DNA of 42,740 nt from Borreliella americana (GTDB lineage Bacteria > Spirochaetota > Spirochaetia > Borreliales > Borreliaceae). Made by a program: the position numbers and the translations under genes. The stretch lies in assembly GCF_021043605.1 (NCBI RefSeq), contig NZ_JAJNFB010000010.1, positions 1 through 42,740 on the forward strand, read 5' to 3'. Below are positions 16,737-24,492 of the stretch, piece by piece (position 1 is the first letter of the stretch; every line of letters starts with the position of its first letter). The notes under the pieces are model-generated. The model was not told the origin of the DNA and did no database searches. It saw only the letters and a program-made list of their open reading frames with translations.

Positions 16737-17626
16737 TTGTTTCTCCTGAATGGTTCTTCTAAGATATTCTCATTAATGTAGTTTGCAACAGCTTCTTCAT
16801 CATTTGTTCCTATTACTTCTAAGTAAGGAAGCATTGCTTTTAATCTATAATTTGCATTTCCCATTAGTAATCCCTTTTTTACATTTTCTAGCATATCAGT
16901 ATCATTAAATCCATCTCCAAAAGCTATGGTTTCGCTTAAATCAATATTTATAGTTTTAAGAACTTCTTTTAATGCATTACCTTTGGAGACTTTATGATCT
17001 ACAATTTCTAGTGAATTTGGAGTGGAAAGGTATGTATTTATTTCTCCTTGATATTTCTCTAAAATCATTGCTTCATATTCTATTAGGCTTTCTTCTCTGT
17101 CAGCTAGTATTATTTTTGCAACATTTTCAAAATTTTCAAGCTCGCTAAAGTCTTTAACTTCTTGAATTTTATTGAGTGGGCTAACTATTTCATGTCTGAA
17201 GATGTTGGATTTTTTTTGCAATTTCTTGCATTGATCAATTGCAATTTTAGTCTTGATGTCAATATTTAATTGGTCGTCGTTTTGATCTGCTTTATGTAAA
17301 AAATGAGGTATATGACTGAATTTTTCGTCTCTTAAATTTAAAATCTTCTTTACCACTTCAGCAGATAAATTGTGACTTTTTATTAATTCCCATTCTTGAT
17401 TGTAAACTTTTGCTCCGTTTAATGTAATAAAAAATGAAACTTGCAGTTGATCTGTTTTTTTTGTAATTTGAATGATTTCATTTTTACTTCTTCCTGTTGC
17501 TATTATGAATTTCTTTTTTTCTTTTGTTAATTTTTTAATTACAAGTTCTGTAAAGGCCCCAATATAGCTTTTTGACAGTAAAAGAGTGCCATCAAGATCA
17601 GAGGCAACCGCTTTAATATTTTTCAT
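16721..17626 (-). CDS. HAD superfamily (Cof type) phosphatase
   Basis: The 301-residue soluble protein has the HAD motifs of the IIB/Cof subgroup. Motif I is SDLDGTLLLSKSYIG at the N-terminus, motif II is ATGRSKNE (about 43-50), motif III is the lysine in VDHKVSKGNALKE, and motif IV is FGDGFNDTDMLE (about 237-248). The cap lies between motifs II and III. Such enzymes dephosphorylate sugar phosphates, FMN or PLP; the substrate cannot be read from the sequence. It is the first gene of the long minus-strand run and is divergent from the Xaa-Pro aminopeptidase gene with about 117 bases between. Confidence 0.9.
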   Translation of the reverse strand: MKNIKAVASDLDGTLLLSKSYIGAFTELVIKKLTKEKKKFIIATGRSKNEIIQITKKTDQLQVSFFITLNGAKVYNQEWELIKSHNLSAEVVKKILNLRDEKFSHIPHFLHKADQNDDQLNIDIKTKIAIDQCKKLQKKSNIFRHEIVSPLNKIQEVKDFSELENFENVAKIILADREESLIEYEAMILEKYQGEINTYLSTPNSLEIVDHKVSKGNALKEVLKTINIDLSETIAFGDGFNDTDMLENVKKGLLMGNANYRLKAMLPYLEVIGTNDEEAVANYINENILEEPFRRNKWRKI

Positions 17627-17702
17627 GTTTTATCCTTTAGGAGTTAATTTTAAGCTAAATTATATCATATATCAAATATTTTTAAAATTGATAATTATTT
17701 GT

Positions 17703-17708
17703 TATACT
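17703..17708 (+). promoter_or_regulatory. Probable -10 box for the aminopeptidase operon
   Basis: TATACT lies 36 bases before the TTG start, in the 117-base gap between divergent genes. No convincing -35 is present at 16-18 bases; TTGATA occurs only 9 bases upstream. The call rests on the -10 and position alone. Confidence 0.4.
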
Positions 17709-17743
17709 AGATATTAGTAAGGTTTTATATAAAGGGGATTTTT

Positions 17744-19522
17744 TTGGATATTAATAAAAGATTATCTTTGCTTAGAGATCATATGAGGGATAATGGAATT
17801 GATGCTTATTTGGTGGCAGGTTATGATCCTCATTTTAGTGAATATTCTCATGAAAGGTATAGCACTCGTAAGTTTATTACAGGTTTTTCTGGTAGCTTTG
17901 GTACGGCAATTGTAACATTATCAAAAGCTGTTCTTTTTACGGATGGTAGATATTTTTTACAAGCCGAGCAAGAACTTAAGGGAACTGAAGTTGTATTAAT
18001 AAGGCTTGGAGTAAAAGGATCTCCCGATGTTTTTACGTATATAAATTTGAATCTTCAAGAATTAAAGCTTGGAATTTATTCAGATGAGATTAGTATAAAG
18101 TTTTATAAAGAGTTGTCTGAAAAATGTAAAAATACGCATATCAAGGCTTTAAATCAAGATCTAGTTGATTTGATTTGGAAATCTAGACCCCAGATTGAGT
18201 TTGGTCATATATTTGAATTGGTTGATGCTGAGAAGAATAATAAAAGAGCTGAAAAAATCAAATCTATTTGTTTGATCTTAGAAAAGAATTTGTCAGATTT
18301 TTATGTTATTACTGCTCTTGATGAGATTGCTTGGATATTGAATTTAAGAGGGGCAGATGTTAAAGAATCAGCATTGTTTTATTCGTTTCTTTTAATATCT
18401 AGGAATAAGAATCGAAAAAACGTTCTTTTTGTTGATATAGAAAAACTTGATTCAAGCGTTAAAGAAGCACTGGGAATGGAAAATTTTGAAATAGAGCCTT
18501 ATAGTAATTTTTACTGTTTTTTGGACAAGATAAAGCATGAAGGTAAATTTTTTGTTTCATTTGATGCCAATGTTAGGGTTTTAAAAGTTCTTGGTGAGAA
18601 TAATATCCTTGTAGGAGAGAGCATTATAAGCAGTTTTAAGGCATTAAAAACCGATTATGAACTTCTTAAGATGAAAGAAGCACATATTATTGATGCTATT
18701 GCATTGATTAAATTTTTACGCAAATTTAAAAGCTTTAGCAAGGCTGAATTGGCTGAATTAGATGAAATAGACATTGCTGATATGCTTTTACATTTTAGGA
18801 AATTGAATAAAGATTTTTTTAGTTCTAGCTTTGACTCAATAGTTGGTTTTAGAGAAAATGGAGCTCTTCCGCATTATAAGCCCAAAAGAGGTAAAAAAAT
18901 AAATGCCAACGGCCTTCTTTTGATTGATTCTGGGGGCTCATATTTTGGACTTGGCACAACAGACGTTACAAGGGTTTTTTTAATAGGCGATGCTTCTGAT
19001 AAAGAAAAGCGCGACTATACTTTGGTTCTTAAGGCTTTTATTAGCCTTTCTTCTTTAAAGTTTCCATATGGATCTTCTGGAGCTTTTCTTGATGGAATTT
19101 GTAGATTGCCGCTTTTAAAAAATGAATTGAATTTTATTCATGGCACTGGGCATGGTGTTGGGTTTTTTCTCAATGTTCATGAACTTCCAGTTTCTATTAG
19201 TCCCAATTCTAATTATCTTTTTAAAGGCTCTGAAGTGGTTTCAATTGAACCTGGTCTTTATCGAACATTTAGTTATGGAATAAGAATTGAGAATTTAGTT
19301 TTTGTAAGACAAGCTTTTACAAATGACTTTGGAGCTTTTTTAGAGTTTGAGAATTTAACTCTTGTTCCTTTTGAAAAAGAATTAATAGTAAAAGAAATGC
19401 TTTCAGAAGATGAGTTAAATTATATCAATTATTATCATGAATGTGTTTTTTTAACCTTAAAAGAGCGTTTTGATGATGAAGGAGAGTTGGAATTTTTAGC
19501 AAAGCTAACAAGTAAAATATGA
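17744..19522 (+). CDS. pepP: Xaa-Pro aminopeptidase, M24B family
   Basis: This cytoplasmic metallopeptidase removes an N-terminal residue before proline. At 592 residues it has the three-domain form of eukaryotic-like aminopeptidase P: two creatinase-type N-terminal domains and a C-terminal pita-bread domain. Metal ligands are visible in LLIDSGG (first Asp), GTTDVTRVF (second Asp), FIHGTGHGVGFF (His), VSIEPGLY (Glu) and IRIENL (Glu). The start is TTG 17744 (MDINKRLSLL), 6 bases after GGGG. It heads a unit with the thioredoxin-fold gene (4-base ATGA overlap), def and fmt, all concerned with new or recycled protein N-termini. Confidence 0.92.
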   Translation: MDINKRLSLLRDHMRDNGIDAYLVAGYDPHFSEYSHERYSTRKFITGFSGSFGTAIVTLSKAVLFTDGRYFLQAEQELKGTEVVLIRLGVKGSPDVFTYINLNLQELKLGIYSDEISIKFYKELSEKCKNTHIKALNQDLVDLIWKSRPQIEFGHIFELVDAEKNNKRAEKIKSICLILEKNLSDFYVITALDEIAWILNLRGADVKESALFYSFLLISRNKNRKNVLFVDIEKLDSSVKEALGMENFEIEPYSNFYCFLDKIKHEGKFFVSFDANVRVLKVLGENNILVGESIISSFKALKTDYELLKMKEAHIIDAIALIKFLRKFKSFSKAELAELDEIDIADMLLHFRKLNKDFFSSSFDSIVGFRENGALPHYKPKRGKKINANGLLLIDSGGSYFGLGTTDVTRVFLIGDASDKEKRDYTLVLKAFISLSSLKFPYGSSGAFLDGICRLPLLKNELNFIHGTGHGVGFFLNVHELPVSISPNSNYLFKGSEVVSIEPGLYRTFSYGIRIENLVFVRQAFTNDFGAFLEFENLTLVPFEKELIVKEMLSEDELNYINYYHECVFLTLKERFDDEGELEFLAKLTSKI

Positions 19523-20208
19523 GATTTATAATTGCATTTTTAATGATTTTAAATCAAGGATTTTCAAATTTGTTTTCTTTGCCGCCGGGAGATATTATTT
19601 TTGAGAGTTCTTATGAGATTGCAATTAAAAAAGCTCAAAAATTAGATAAAAATGTTTTAATTTTGGTTGGCAGAGATATTAAAGAAAATTTAATAAAAGA
19701 TTTTTTAAACTCTTTTACAAGTGATGAAATTATTCACAGGGTATCTAGAAAAAGTGTTTTTTTAGTTATTGATAAGGATAATGAAATTTTTAATAAAATT
19801 AATCTACAAAAAAGTCCAACTATTTTTTTTGTAGATTCTAAGAATGAGCAAATAAAGGCAGTTTATGTGGGAGCTGTTTTGAGTAGTGTTCAATTTGATA
19901 AAGATTTTTTAAGCTATGTTATGGGAGCTATAAAATCAACAAGTGTTTTAAAAAAACAAAAAGATTATGAAATTAATACTGCTGATGGGAGAACCTTTTT
20001 TTACAAAACATTAAAAGGCGATTGGCGATTAAAGTTTAATGGTAAGGACAGAAAGCTTGTTCTTTTTGATACAGATCTTAAAGAATTTTTAGTTTTTAAA
20101 GATATTAATGAAAGCAAGCTTTATGCTATTCCTAAGTCTAGGATTGGTAATATTTATTTTTCATTATTGGGAAATGAGGAATGGAAGCTTTTTGGGAAAA
20201 TAAAATAA
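19519..20208 (+). CDS. Secreted thioredoxin-fold protein without CXXC
   Basis: The 229-residue protein has a signal peptide (about 1-20, with NQGFSNLFSL). It then shows a thioredoxin-like stretch: SYEIAIKKAQKLDKNVLILV, a helix, FLVIDKDNEIFNKINLQ, and a cis-proline strand SPTIFFVDSKNEQIKAVYVG. The redox cysteines are missing: where a thioredoxin would have WCxxC there is GRDIKENLIK, so no disulfide chemistry is expected. The C-terminal 90 residues form a separate region of beta type (TADGRTFFYKTLKGDWRLKF). Its ATG overlaps the pepP stop by 4 bases. A periplasmic or outer-surface structural role is inferred; the function is unknown. Confidence 0.72.
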   Translation: MRFIIAFLMILNQGFSNLFSLPPGDIIFESSYEIAIKKAQKLDKNVLILVGRDIKENLIKDFLNSFTSDEIIHRVSRKSVFLVIDKDNEIFNKINLQKSPTIFFVDSKNEQIKAVYVGAVLSSVQFDKDFLSYVMGAIKSTSVLKKQKDYEINTADGRTFFYKTLKGDWRLKFNGKDRKLVLFDTDLKEFLVFKDINESKLYAIPKSRIGNIYFSLLGNEEWKLFGKIK

Positions 20209-20242
20209 GTATCTTTTTTGTTTAAAAGGGGGATGAGTTTTT

Positions 20243-20740
20243 ATGAAAATGGTATTTTATCCTAATGATTTGCTTCGTGTTAAGACAAAACAAATCGAAA
20301 ATATTGACAATAAGATTAAAGATTATGCTAAAAATATGATAGAATTGATGGATACTTGCGGTGGAGTTGGACTTGCTGCTCCTCAGGTGGGCCTTGATTT
20401 AGCGCTTTTTGTAGTTAGAGAAAATAAAATGGCAAAACCTTTAGTTTTTATTAATCCTTCAATCGTAGAGACTTCTTATGAGCTTAGCTCTTACAAAGAA
20501 GGGTGTTTAAGTATACCAGGAGTTTATTATGATTTAATGAGGCCTAAGTCTGTTGTGGTAAATTTTCATGACGAGAATGGAAAATCTTTTACTATAGAAA
20601 ATTCTGATTTTTTGGCAAGAATTATTCAGCATGAAATGGATCATTTAAATGGAGTTCTTTTTATTGATTATTACGAAGAAAAGTTAAAAAATAAATTGTT
20701 AAAGCCTTATATGAGAGAAATAGGTCTTAAGGCAAAATGA
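20243..20740 (+). CDS. def: Peptide deformylase
   Basis: This metal enzyme removes the formyl group from the initiator methionine of new proteins. The three family motifs are present: GVGLAAPQVG (41-50), EGCLSIPG with the metal cysteine (Cys88), and QHEMDH with His130, Glu131 and His134. At 165 residues it has normal length. The start ATG is preceded by GGGGGA at a spacing of about 9; a second ATG two codons later is possible. It overlaps fmt by 4 bases (ATGA), the usual def-fmt pair, and shares its transcript with pepP. Confidence 0.96.
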   Translation: MKMVFYPNDLLRVKTKQIENIDNKIKDYAKNMIELMDTCGGVGLAAPQVGLDLALFVVRENKMAKPLVFINPSIVETSYELSSYKEGCLSIPGVYYDLMRPKSVVVNFHDENGKSFTIENSDFLARIIQHEMDHLNGVLFIDYYEEKLKNKLLKPYMREIGLKAK

Positions 20741-21675
20741 AAATATTTTTTGTAAGCTCTTCTTCTATTGCTTTAGAAGTTTTCAAGGAAGTTGCAAGGC
20801 ATTATGAGGTAGTGGGAGTTTTGACTTTACCCGATAAACCTAAGGGTAGGGGACAAAAGTTAAGTCAAAATGTAATAAAGGCAGAGGCTATTGCTAGAAA
20901 TATTAAAGTTCTAGATCCCTTGATTATTGATGATAATACATTAAATTTAGTTAGGGGTTTGAATCCGGATTTAATGTTAGTTTTTTCTTATGGCAAGATT
21001 TTTAAAAAAGAATTTTTAGATCTTTTCCCAAAGGGGTGTATTAATGTTCATCCTTCTCTTTTGCCCAAATATAGAGGTGTTTCTCCGATTCAATCTGCAA
21101 TTTTAAATGGTGATTGTGTTGGCGGTGTTACTATTCAGAGTATGGCTTTGGAAATGGATAGTGGTAATATTTTAGTGCAAAAAAATTTTAAAATAAGATC
21201 TTATGATACAAGCCATGATATTTCAAAACTTGTATCAAGTCTTAGTCCAACCCTTGTTCTAGAAGCTTTGGAAAAAATTAGCAAGGGGTTTTTAGGAATT
21301 CCTCAAAAATCAAGCGAAGCTACTTTTTGTTCTTTTTTAAAAAAAGAAACTGGATTTATAGATTTTAAATTAAGTGCATTTGAAATTAAAAACAAAATTA
21401 ATGCGTGCAATCCTTGGCCGCTTGTAAGAGCTAGGCTTGATTGTAGCAACATTATTTTTCATCGTGCCGATTTTTTGGATGTAGATTTATATAAGGGGAA
21501 AAAAGTAGGAGAAATTGTTGATTTTAATTCCGAAAAAGGATTGCTTGTTAATACCGGAAAAGGAATTCTTTTGCTTTTAGAAGTTCAAAGACCTGGAAGA
21601 AAGGTTTTGGGTTTTAAGTCTTTTTATAATGGGAATAGGCATCTAATAGGGAAGGTGTTTTCTTCAATAGAATAG
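20737..21675 (+). CDS. fmt: Methionyl-tRNA formyltransferase
   Basis: This enzyme formylates Met-tRNA for initiation using 10-formyl-THF. The 312-residue protein shows the formyltransferase core with INVHPSLLPKYRGVSPIQ (catalytic His and the SLLPKYRG motif), FSYGKI, and the MDSGNILVQ strand, then a C-terminal tRNA-binding OB domain with NPWPLVRAR. It is coupled to def by a 4-base overlap. Its TAG stop (21673-21675) overlaps the AGGAGG ribosome site of the next gene, so the PASTA gene is likely to be translated from the same message. Confidence 0.95.
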   Translation: MKIFFVSSSSIALEVFKEVARHYEVVGVLTLPDKPKGRGQKLSQNVIKAEAIARNIKVLDPLIIDDNTLNLVRGLNPDLMLVFSYGKIFKKEFLDLFPKGCINVHPSLLPKYRGVSPIQSAILNGDCVGGVTIQSMALEMDSGNILVQKNFKIRSYDTSHDISKLVSSLSPTLVLEALEKISKGFLGIPQKSSEATFCSFLKKETGFIDFKLSAFEIKNKINACNPWPLVRARLDCSNIIFHRADFLDVDLYKGKKVGEIVDFNSEKGLLVNTGKGILLLLEVQRPGRKVLGFKSFYNGNRHLIGKVFSSIE

Positions 21676-21684
21676 GAGGGATAT

Positions 21685-22746
21685 ATTAGTTTTAATAATA
21701 ATGACAATCTAGAAAATAAATTTTTTAATGAAGAGGGATTGTTTAAAAATAAATTAGATCTGACTCAGAGCGACAAAAATTGTAATAATGAAATTTTGAT
21801 TTTACCTAAAATTACAATTAAGGCATTGCTTTTAGTTATTTTTGGATCTTTAATTGTTTCTTTTGCAATTTTCTTTATGGTTTTAGAAAATAACGAGATT
21901 ACAGTTGTTCCGAATCTTTATTCTCTTACTATTGAGGATGCTGTTCTTGAATTGCAGAGAAAAGAGCTGATTCCGCACATTGAATTTAAATTTTCTTCAA
22001 GTGCTCTTGATAAAGGAAAAGTAATAGATCAAGGCCCAAAACCAGGAACCGTTTTAAGACATGGTAATAAGGTTATAATTTTCATTAGCAAGGGGGCTAT
22101 AATAAACAGAGTTGATAGTTTTATTGGTAAAAACATTGACGATGTTATTACTAATTTAAAGGCCAATTCTTTTGACAATTCTAAATTACTTTACCATATT
22201 GTTAAACCTATTGAGGTTGAGAGTGAATTGCCAAAAGGTATAATAATTCGTCAAAATCCATCACCGGGTAGTCAAATATCAAGTTTAACGGATCTTCAAT
22301 TTTTAATTAGTAAGGGTAAAGATCGTTTGGATAAACATGTTAAAAATTATATTGGAATTTATTATAAAGATGTGATTGCTTCTCTTTTAAGTGATAGTAT
22401 TAGCTTTGACATTGATTTGGCAAATACTGGAGATTTTGGAAATATTATTTCTCAGTCTATTCCGCCTGGGACCAAAATAAATGAATCAGATAAAATTTTA
22501 ATTACTATTGCAAAGCCCAAAGTTGACAATAAAATTGTTTTTGGAATTTTGACTTATAAATTAAGACAACATCCATCTTATGTTGATATATCTGTTAGGT
22601 TAAAAGGCTTGGATGGCAAAAATTCCTTGATTTATTCTTTTAAATCAAAAGGAGGATTGATTAAATTGCCCTATGAGGTTAACAAGGGTTCTACTGTTGA
22701 GCTTTATATTTATGATAAGCTAATCAATCAAACAGTTATAAATTAA
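21685..22746 (+). CDS. Membrane-anchored PASTA-repeat protein (probable AUU start)
   Basis: A short cytoplasmic N-terminus, one membrane helix (about 45-66, with LLLVIFGSLIVSFAIFF) and three successive PASTA modules are seen. The modules start at VVPNLYSLTIEDAVLEL, NRVDSFIGKNIDDVITNL and NYIGIYYKDVIASLL, each ending in a xPxPGxxh-type turn (GPKPGTVL, NPSPGSQI, SIPPGTKI). No kinase domain is attached, unlike Stk/PknB proteins; PASTA modules usually bind peptidoglycan or muropeptides. AGGAGG at 21674-21679 points to ATT 21685 (5-6 base spacing), giving 353 residues. The first conventional codon in frame is TTG 21739 (335 residues), which has an SD-like GAGGGA touching it with no spacer. Confidence 0.8.
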   Translation: MSFNNNDNLENKFFNEEGLFKNKLDLTQSDKNCNNEILILPKITIKALLLVIFGSLIVSFAIFFMVLENNEITVVPNLYSLTIEDAVLELQRKELIPHIEFKFSSSALDKGKVIDQGPKPGTVLRHGNKVIIFISKGAIINRVDSFIGKNIDDVITNLKANSFDNSKLLYHIVKPIEVESELPKGIIIRQNPSPGSQISSLTDLQFLISKGKDRLDKHVKNYIGIYYKDVIASLLSDSISFDIDLANTGDFGNIISQSIPPGTKINESDKILITIAKPKVDNKIVFGILTYKLRQHPSYVDISVRLKGLDGKNSLIYSFKSKGGLIKLPYEVNKGSTVELYIYDKLINQTVIN

Positions 22747-22797
22747 TTGTGCTCAAACGAATTGATTTAAAATGATAAAAAAATTTCTAATATAAAA

Positions 22798-23514
22798 TCA
22801 CATATTAATTAGTTTTGATGCTGTAATAATAGATGCAGCAATTGTAGCTGTTTCTGTTCTTATGGTGTTTGAGGATATACTGTAAGAGCAGAAATTATAT
22901 TGTGCTATCAATTGTTTTTCTTTTTCTGTAAATCCTCTCTCAGGCCCCACGATAATGGCCGCATTTTTTATTTGTTCTATATCAATTAAATTTTTTGTAC
23001 TATTTTTTTCAAGCAATATTTTTATTTCAAAATTTTCTTGTTTAATGTATTTAAGGCTATCTTTCAAATTTTTCATAATTTTGATTTCTGGTAAGTACGT
23101 TACTTCTCCTTGCATTGCTCCGTCTATTAAATGTTTTTCGTAATCATTGTTTTTAAAGATTTTAGAATTTAAATATGATTTTTCAGTAAGCTCAGTGTTA
23201 AAAAAAATTATTTTGTATATTCCAATGCTAGCAAGTTCTTTTATGATTCTTTTGGCAACAATTGGCCTTATAATTCCAATTAGTACATATAATTTTTTAA
23301 GTTTATTAGATTCGGATATTTTAAAGATTTTCTTGAAAAATAGTTTTTTATCTTTTTTGTAAATGCAATGGTAAATGTTTTTTTCCCCAAGAATACCAAA
23401 TTTAAATTTTTCATTATCTTTTAATTTTAGGATTTTAACAAGATGTTCTGCCCTGGTATCATTGAGTGAAATTCCTGTTTTAAATTCATTAAAGGTTATT
23501 AACATTAGATTCAT
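22798..23514 (-). CDS. rsmE: 16S rRNA m3U1498 methyltransferase
   Basis: This SPOUT-fold enzyme methylates U1498 of 16S rRNA. The 238-residue protein shows an N-terminal PUA-like part with DTRAEHLVKILKLKDNEKF, and the C-terminal knot motifs IIVGPERGFTEKEKQLI and NTIRTETATIAASI, which are family signatures. It is convergent with the PASTA gene (51 bases apart, no obvious hairpin) and divergent from trxA. The start may be Met1 or Met4 (MNLMLITF). Confidence 0.92.
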   Translation of the reverse strand: MNLMLITFNEFKTGISLNDTRAEHLVKILKLKDNEKFKFGILGEKNIYHCIYKKDKKLFFKKIFKISESNKLKKLYVLIGIIRPIVAKRIIKELASIGIYKIIFFNTELTEKSYLNSKIFKNNDYEKHLIDGAMQGEVTYLPEIKIMKNLKDSLKYIKQENFEIKILLEKNSTKNLIDIEQIKNAAIIVGPERGFTEKEKQLIAQYNFCSYSISSNTIRTETATIAASIITASKLINM

Positions 23515-23551
23515 TTCTTATAATTCCTTATTGTTAATATTGTATTTGTGA

Positions 23552-23557
23552 TATAAT
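23552..23557 (+). promoter_or_regulatory. -10 box of the trxA promoter
   Basis: TATAAT is a perfect -10 match, 30 bases before the trxA ATG. The best -35 choices, TTATTG (spacing 18) and TTGTTA (spacing 15), are both imperfect. Confidence 0.55.
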
Positions 23558-23587
23558 TTTAAGTCGATAGGGGGGCATGTAAAATAT

Positions 23588-23941
23588 ATGGCTATTTCTT
23601 TAACCGAAGAAGATTTTGTTGTTAAAGTTTTTGATTATAAAAATAATAAAGAGTGGAGTTTTAGAGGTGATAGGCCCGCAATAATTGATTTTTATGCCAA
23701 TTGGTGTGGTCCATGTAAAATGCTTTCTCCGATTTTTGAAAAACTTTCTAAAAAGTACGAAAATAGCATTGATTTTTACAAAGTAGATACAGACAAGGAA
23801 CAAAATATTTCTTCTGCGATTGGAGTGCAAAGTCTTCCAACTATTCTTTTTATTCCTGTTGATGGCAAGCCAAAGGTTTCTGTTGGTTTTTTACAAGAAG
23901 ATGCTTTTGAAAACATAATTAAAGATTTTTTTGGTTTTTAG
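23588..23941 (+). CDS. trxA: Thioredoxin
   Basis: This cytoplasmic disulfide reductant has 117 residues. The active site is ANWCGPCKM with Cys40 and Cys43; the cis-proline strand is SLPTILFIPVDGKP. The start ATG is 12 bases beyond a G6 run that ends at 23575. Between them lies an ATG-TAA start-stop pair (23577-23582), so the initiation region is odd. It has its own promoter (TATAAT at 23552) and is followed by a strong hairpin terminator at 23952-23987, so it is probably transcribed alone. Confidence 0.95.
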   Translation: MAISLTEEDFVVKVFDYKNNKEWSFRGDRPAIIDFYANWCGPCKMLSPIFEKLSKKYENSIDFYKVDTDKEQNISSAIGVQSLPTILFIPVDGKPKVSVGFLQEDAFENIIKDFFGF

Positions 23942-23951
23942 TTTGAAAAAT

Positions 23952-23987
23952 AAAATAAATTAATTGCTATAGCAATTAATTTATTTT
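23952..23987. terminator. Rho-independent-type terminator after trxA (36-base palindrome)
   Basis: A perfect 16-bp inverted repeat (left arm AAAATAAATTAATTGC) surrounds the loop TATA, and the right arm ends in a T-rich tract. It sits 11 bases after the trxA stop and before ybeY. The stem is AT-rich, as usual in this genome. Confidence 0.75.
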
Positions 23988-24024
23988 GTAAGTTATATAT
24001 GGATTATTTTAGGGTATATTTAAT

Positions 24025-24492
24025 TTGTCCAAATCTGATTTGAATTTATTGGTAGAAAATATTCAATTTGAACATCTTAGTATTTTTTATGATTTTATTT
24101 TGTCTGTTTTGAATGCTCTTTCTATTAGCGATTTTGAATTTTCAGTTATTCTTTGTGATAATGCTTATATACAAGAATTGAATAATAAATTTAGAAACAA
24201 GGATGAGCCAACCGATGTTCTCTCTTTTAATTATAATGAACACAATGAACTTAACGAAGATTTGGTTGATGGTATAAATTATAAAATACAAGGAGATCTT
24301 GTAATATCTTTTGAATATTTAAAATTTAGTGCTCAAGAGTTTAATGTTGAAATTTATGAAGAACTTCAACGTGTTACTATTCATGGAATTTTGCATTTAA
24401 TGGGATATAAACATGAAACTAATGATTTTCAAAAGGAAGGTATGTTGATTCTTCAAGAAAATATCTTAAGAGAAAATAAAAGGGTATTTTAG
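24025..24492 (+). CDS. ybeY: Endoribonuclease YbeY
   Basis: This zinc-dependent RNase is needed for 16S rRNA maturation and ribosome quality control. The 155-residue protein carries the metal motif [11 protein letters not shown] (His120, His124, His130) and the conserved NKKFRxKDxPTDVLSF-type segment, here [18 protein letters not shown] (53-70). The start is TTG 24025 (MSKSDLN) with AGGG about 10 bases upstream. The stop is directly followed by the ATG of the CBS protein gene, a common ybeY-corC neighbourhood. Confidence 0.94.
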   Translation: MSKSDLNLLVENIQFEHLSIFYDFILSVLNALSISDFEFSVILCDNAYIQELNNKFRNKDEPTDVLSFNYNEHNELNEDLVDGINYKIQGDLVISFEYLKFSAQEFNVEIYEELQRVTIHGILHLMGYKHETNDFQKEGMLILQENILRENKRVF

